Source: an uncultured Pelagibacteraceae bacterium | GTDB lineage: Bacteria > Pseudomonadota > Alphaproteobacteria > Pelagibacterales > Pelagibacteraceae | Length of the DNA: 64,000 nt | Direction: 5' to 3' | NCBI GenBank assembly: GCA_902594335.1 | Contig: CACJLY010000002.1 | Coordinates: 62,001-126,000, forward strand | In this document: positions 63,485 to 64,000 of the stretch, in pieces | Layout: each line of letters starts with the position of its first letter | Position numbering within the stretch: the first letter of the stretch is position 1 | Notes under the pieces: model-generated | What the model saw: the letters and a program-made list of their open reading frames with translations, nothing else | The model's database searches: none | What the model was told of the DNA's origin: nothing | Made by a program: the position numbers and the translations under genes

Positions 63485-64000
63485 ATGACAAAATATAGAA
63501 TTAATAAAACAAGATTTGTTGATCAAACAAAAACTGTTTCATTTACTTTTGATGGTAAAAAATATCATGGTTTTGAGGGTGATACTTTAGCCTCAGCACT
63601 TCTTTCAAATGGCATTCATTTAATTGGTAGAAGTTTTAAGTATCATCGTCCAAGAGGTATAATGTCATGTGGATCTGAAGAGCCAAACGCAATATGCCAA
63701 ATAAATGATAATACTGATTTAACAGAGCCTAATGTAAGAGCTACAGAAATAGAACTTTATGAAGGATTGAAAGCATCTAGTCAAAATTGTTGGCCAAGTC
63801 TTAACTTTGATATAGGTGGAATTAATAACTTAATATCACCATTTATACCAGCAGGTTTTTATTATAAGACTTTTATGTGGCCTAAAAGTTTTTGGAAAAA
63901 AATTTATGAACCATTAATAAGATTGTCCGCAGGCCTTGGCAAATCACCCACACAACCAGATCCAGACATTTATGATCATAAACATGAACATTGTGATGTA
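63485..64000 (+). CDS. soxA: Sarcosine oxidase alpha subunit (partial, N-terminal)
   Basis: The frame opens with ATG right after the soxD stop and runs 172 codons to the window edge without a stop. TVSFTFDGKKYHGFEGDTLASALLSNG, FKYHRPRGIMSCGSEEPNA and QNCWPSLNFD are the N-terminal 2Fe-2S-ferredoxin-like and adjoining segments of SoxA (a full protein is about 1000 residues). SoxA carries NAD and folate-domain functions of the complex. Confidence 0.93.
   Translation, partial: MTKYRINKTRFVDQTKTVSFTFDGKKYHGFEGDTLASALLSNGIHLIGRSFKYHRPRGIMSCGSEEPNAICQINDNTDLTEPNVRATEIELYEGLKASSQNCWPSLNFDIGGINNLISPFIPAGFYYKTFMWPKSFWKKIYEPLIRLSAGLGKSPTQPDPDIYDHKHEHCDV

Overview
This AT-rich, tightly packed stretch looks like a chromosomal segment of a SAR11 (Pelagibacterales) marine alphaproteobacterium. 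I infer this from the very low GC, the few-base gaps and many short gene overlaps, and alphaproteobacterial gene orders: gyrA-coaD-ppi-tgt, rpmF-plsX-ihfA-merR, nusB-ribH-ribB-ribE-ribD-nrdR-glyA-rpiB, and recO-rnc-lepB-acpS-pdxJ-pyrE-rsh. A NDUFS4-type complex I subunit and a sarcosine oxidase operon at the right edge fit the same group. No rRNA, CRISPR array, IS element or prophage structural gene was seen.

Layout. 1-6.3 kb: gyrA tail, coaD, exported cyclophilin, tgt, tRNA-Lys, M48 lipoprotein protease, a DUF502 membrane protein, recG, sdhE, tRNA-Ser(UGA). 6.3-14.8 kb (+): RarD-like exporter, mltB, an RlpA/SPOR-like lipoprotein and a D,D-carboxypeptidase (a peptidoglycan group), then tmk-holB-metG-tatD-metallo-hydrolase. 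14.8-19.5 kb: glutathione peroxidase, nhaA, zinc-ribbon protein, tRNA-Pro, NDUFS4-like, SbmA/BacA-like, glpX, tRNA-Glu. 19.5-23.9 kb: bamE, Cbp3-type bc1 chaperone, rpmF-plsX-ihfA-merR-rpmG, chorismate mutase, ctaA. 23.9-32.8 kb: metY-hydrolase-metY operon, rplM-rpsI, argC, hom and two transporters.

32.8-41.7 kb is an accessory island. It holds a 526-base stretch without genes, a GC-richer segment that folds as a structured RNA ending in an intrinsic terminator, a small ogt, a DUF2938 and small membrane protein pair, a tyrosine recombinase, an FkbM methyltransferase, four glycosyltransferase-like proteins (one a double-domain fusion) and a GIY-YIG protein. The recombinase sits right behind an 11-7-11 inverted repeat whose inner ends resemble Xer/dif core sites and which overlaps the recombinase's own predicted promoter. 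The structured RNA and this recombinase/site pair are the best candidates for something undescribed.

41.7-59.6 kb is a nearly continuous minus-strand housekeeping block (hppA, thiL, nusB, rib genes, nrdR, glyA, rpiB, recO to rsh, folK, smpB, dapA), interrupted by hemB on the plus strand. 59.6-64 kb carries slt, tRNA-Ser(GCU) and soxBDA, with soxA cut by the right edge. Functionally the core covers cofactor synthesis (CoA, riboflavin, heme, B6, folate), sulfur-amino-acid and threonine/lysine/arginine synthesis, envelope maintenance and C1/glycine metabolism (glyA plus soxBDA).

A recurring theme is loss of zinc-binding cysteines: Tgt has lost all four ligands, the RibA-like half of RibB is degenerate, HemB is of the non-Cys type, and L32 and L33 are Cys-free. 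Two genes expected from alphaproteobacterial order (queA before tgt, fabH between plsX and ihfA) are absent at their usual places.
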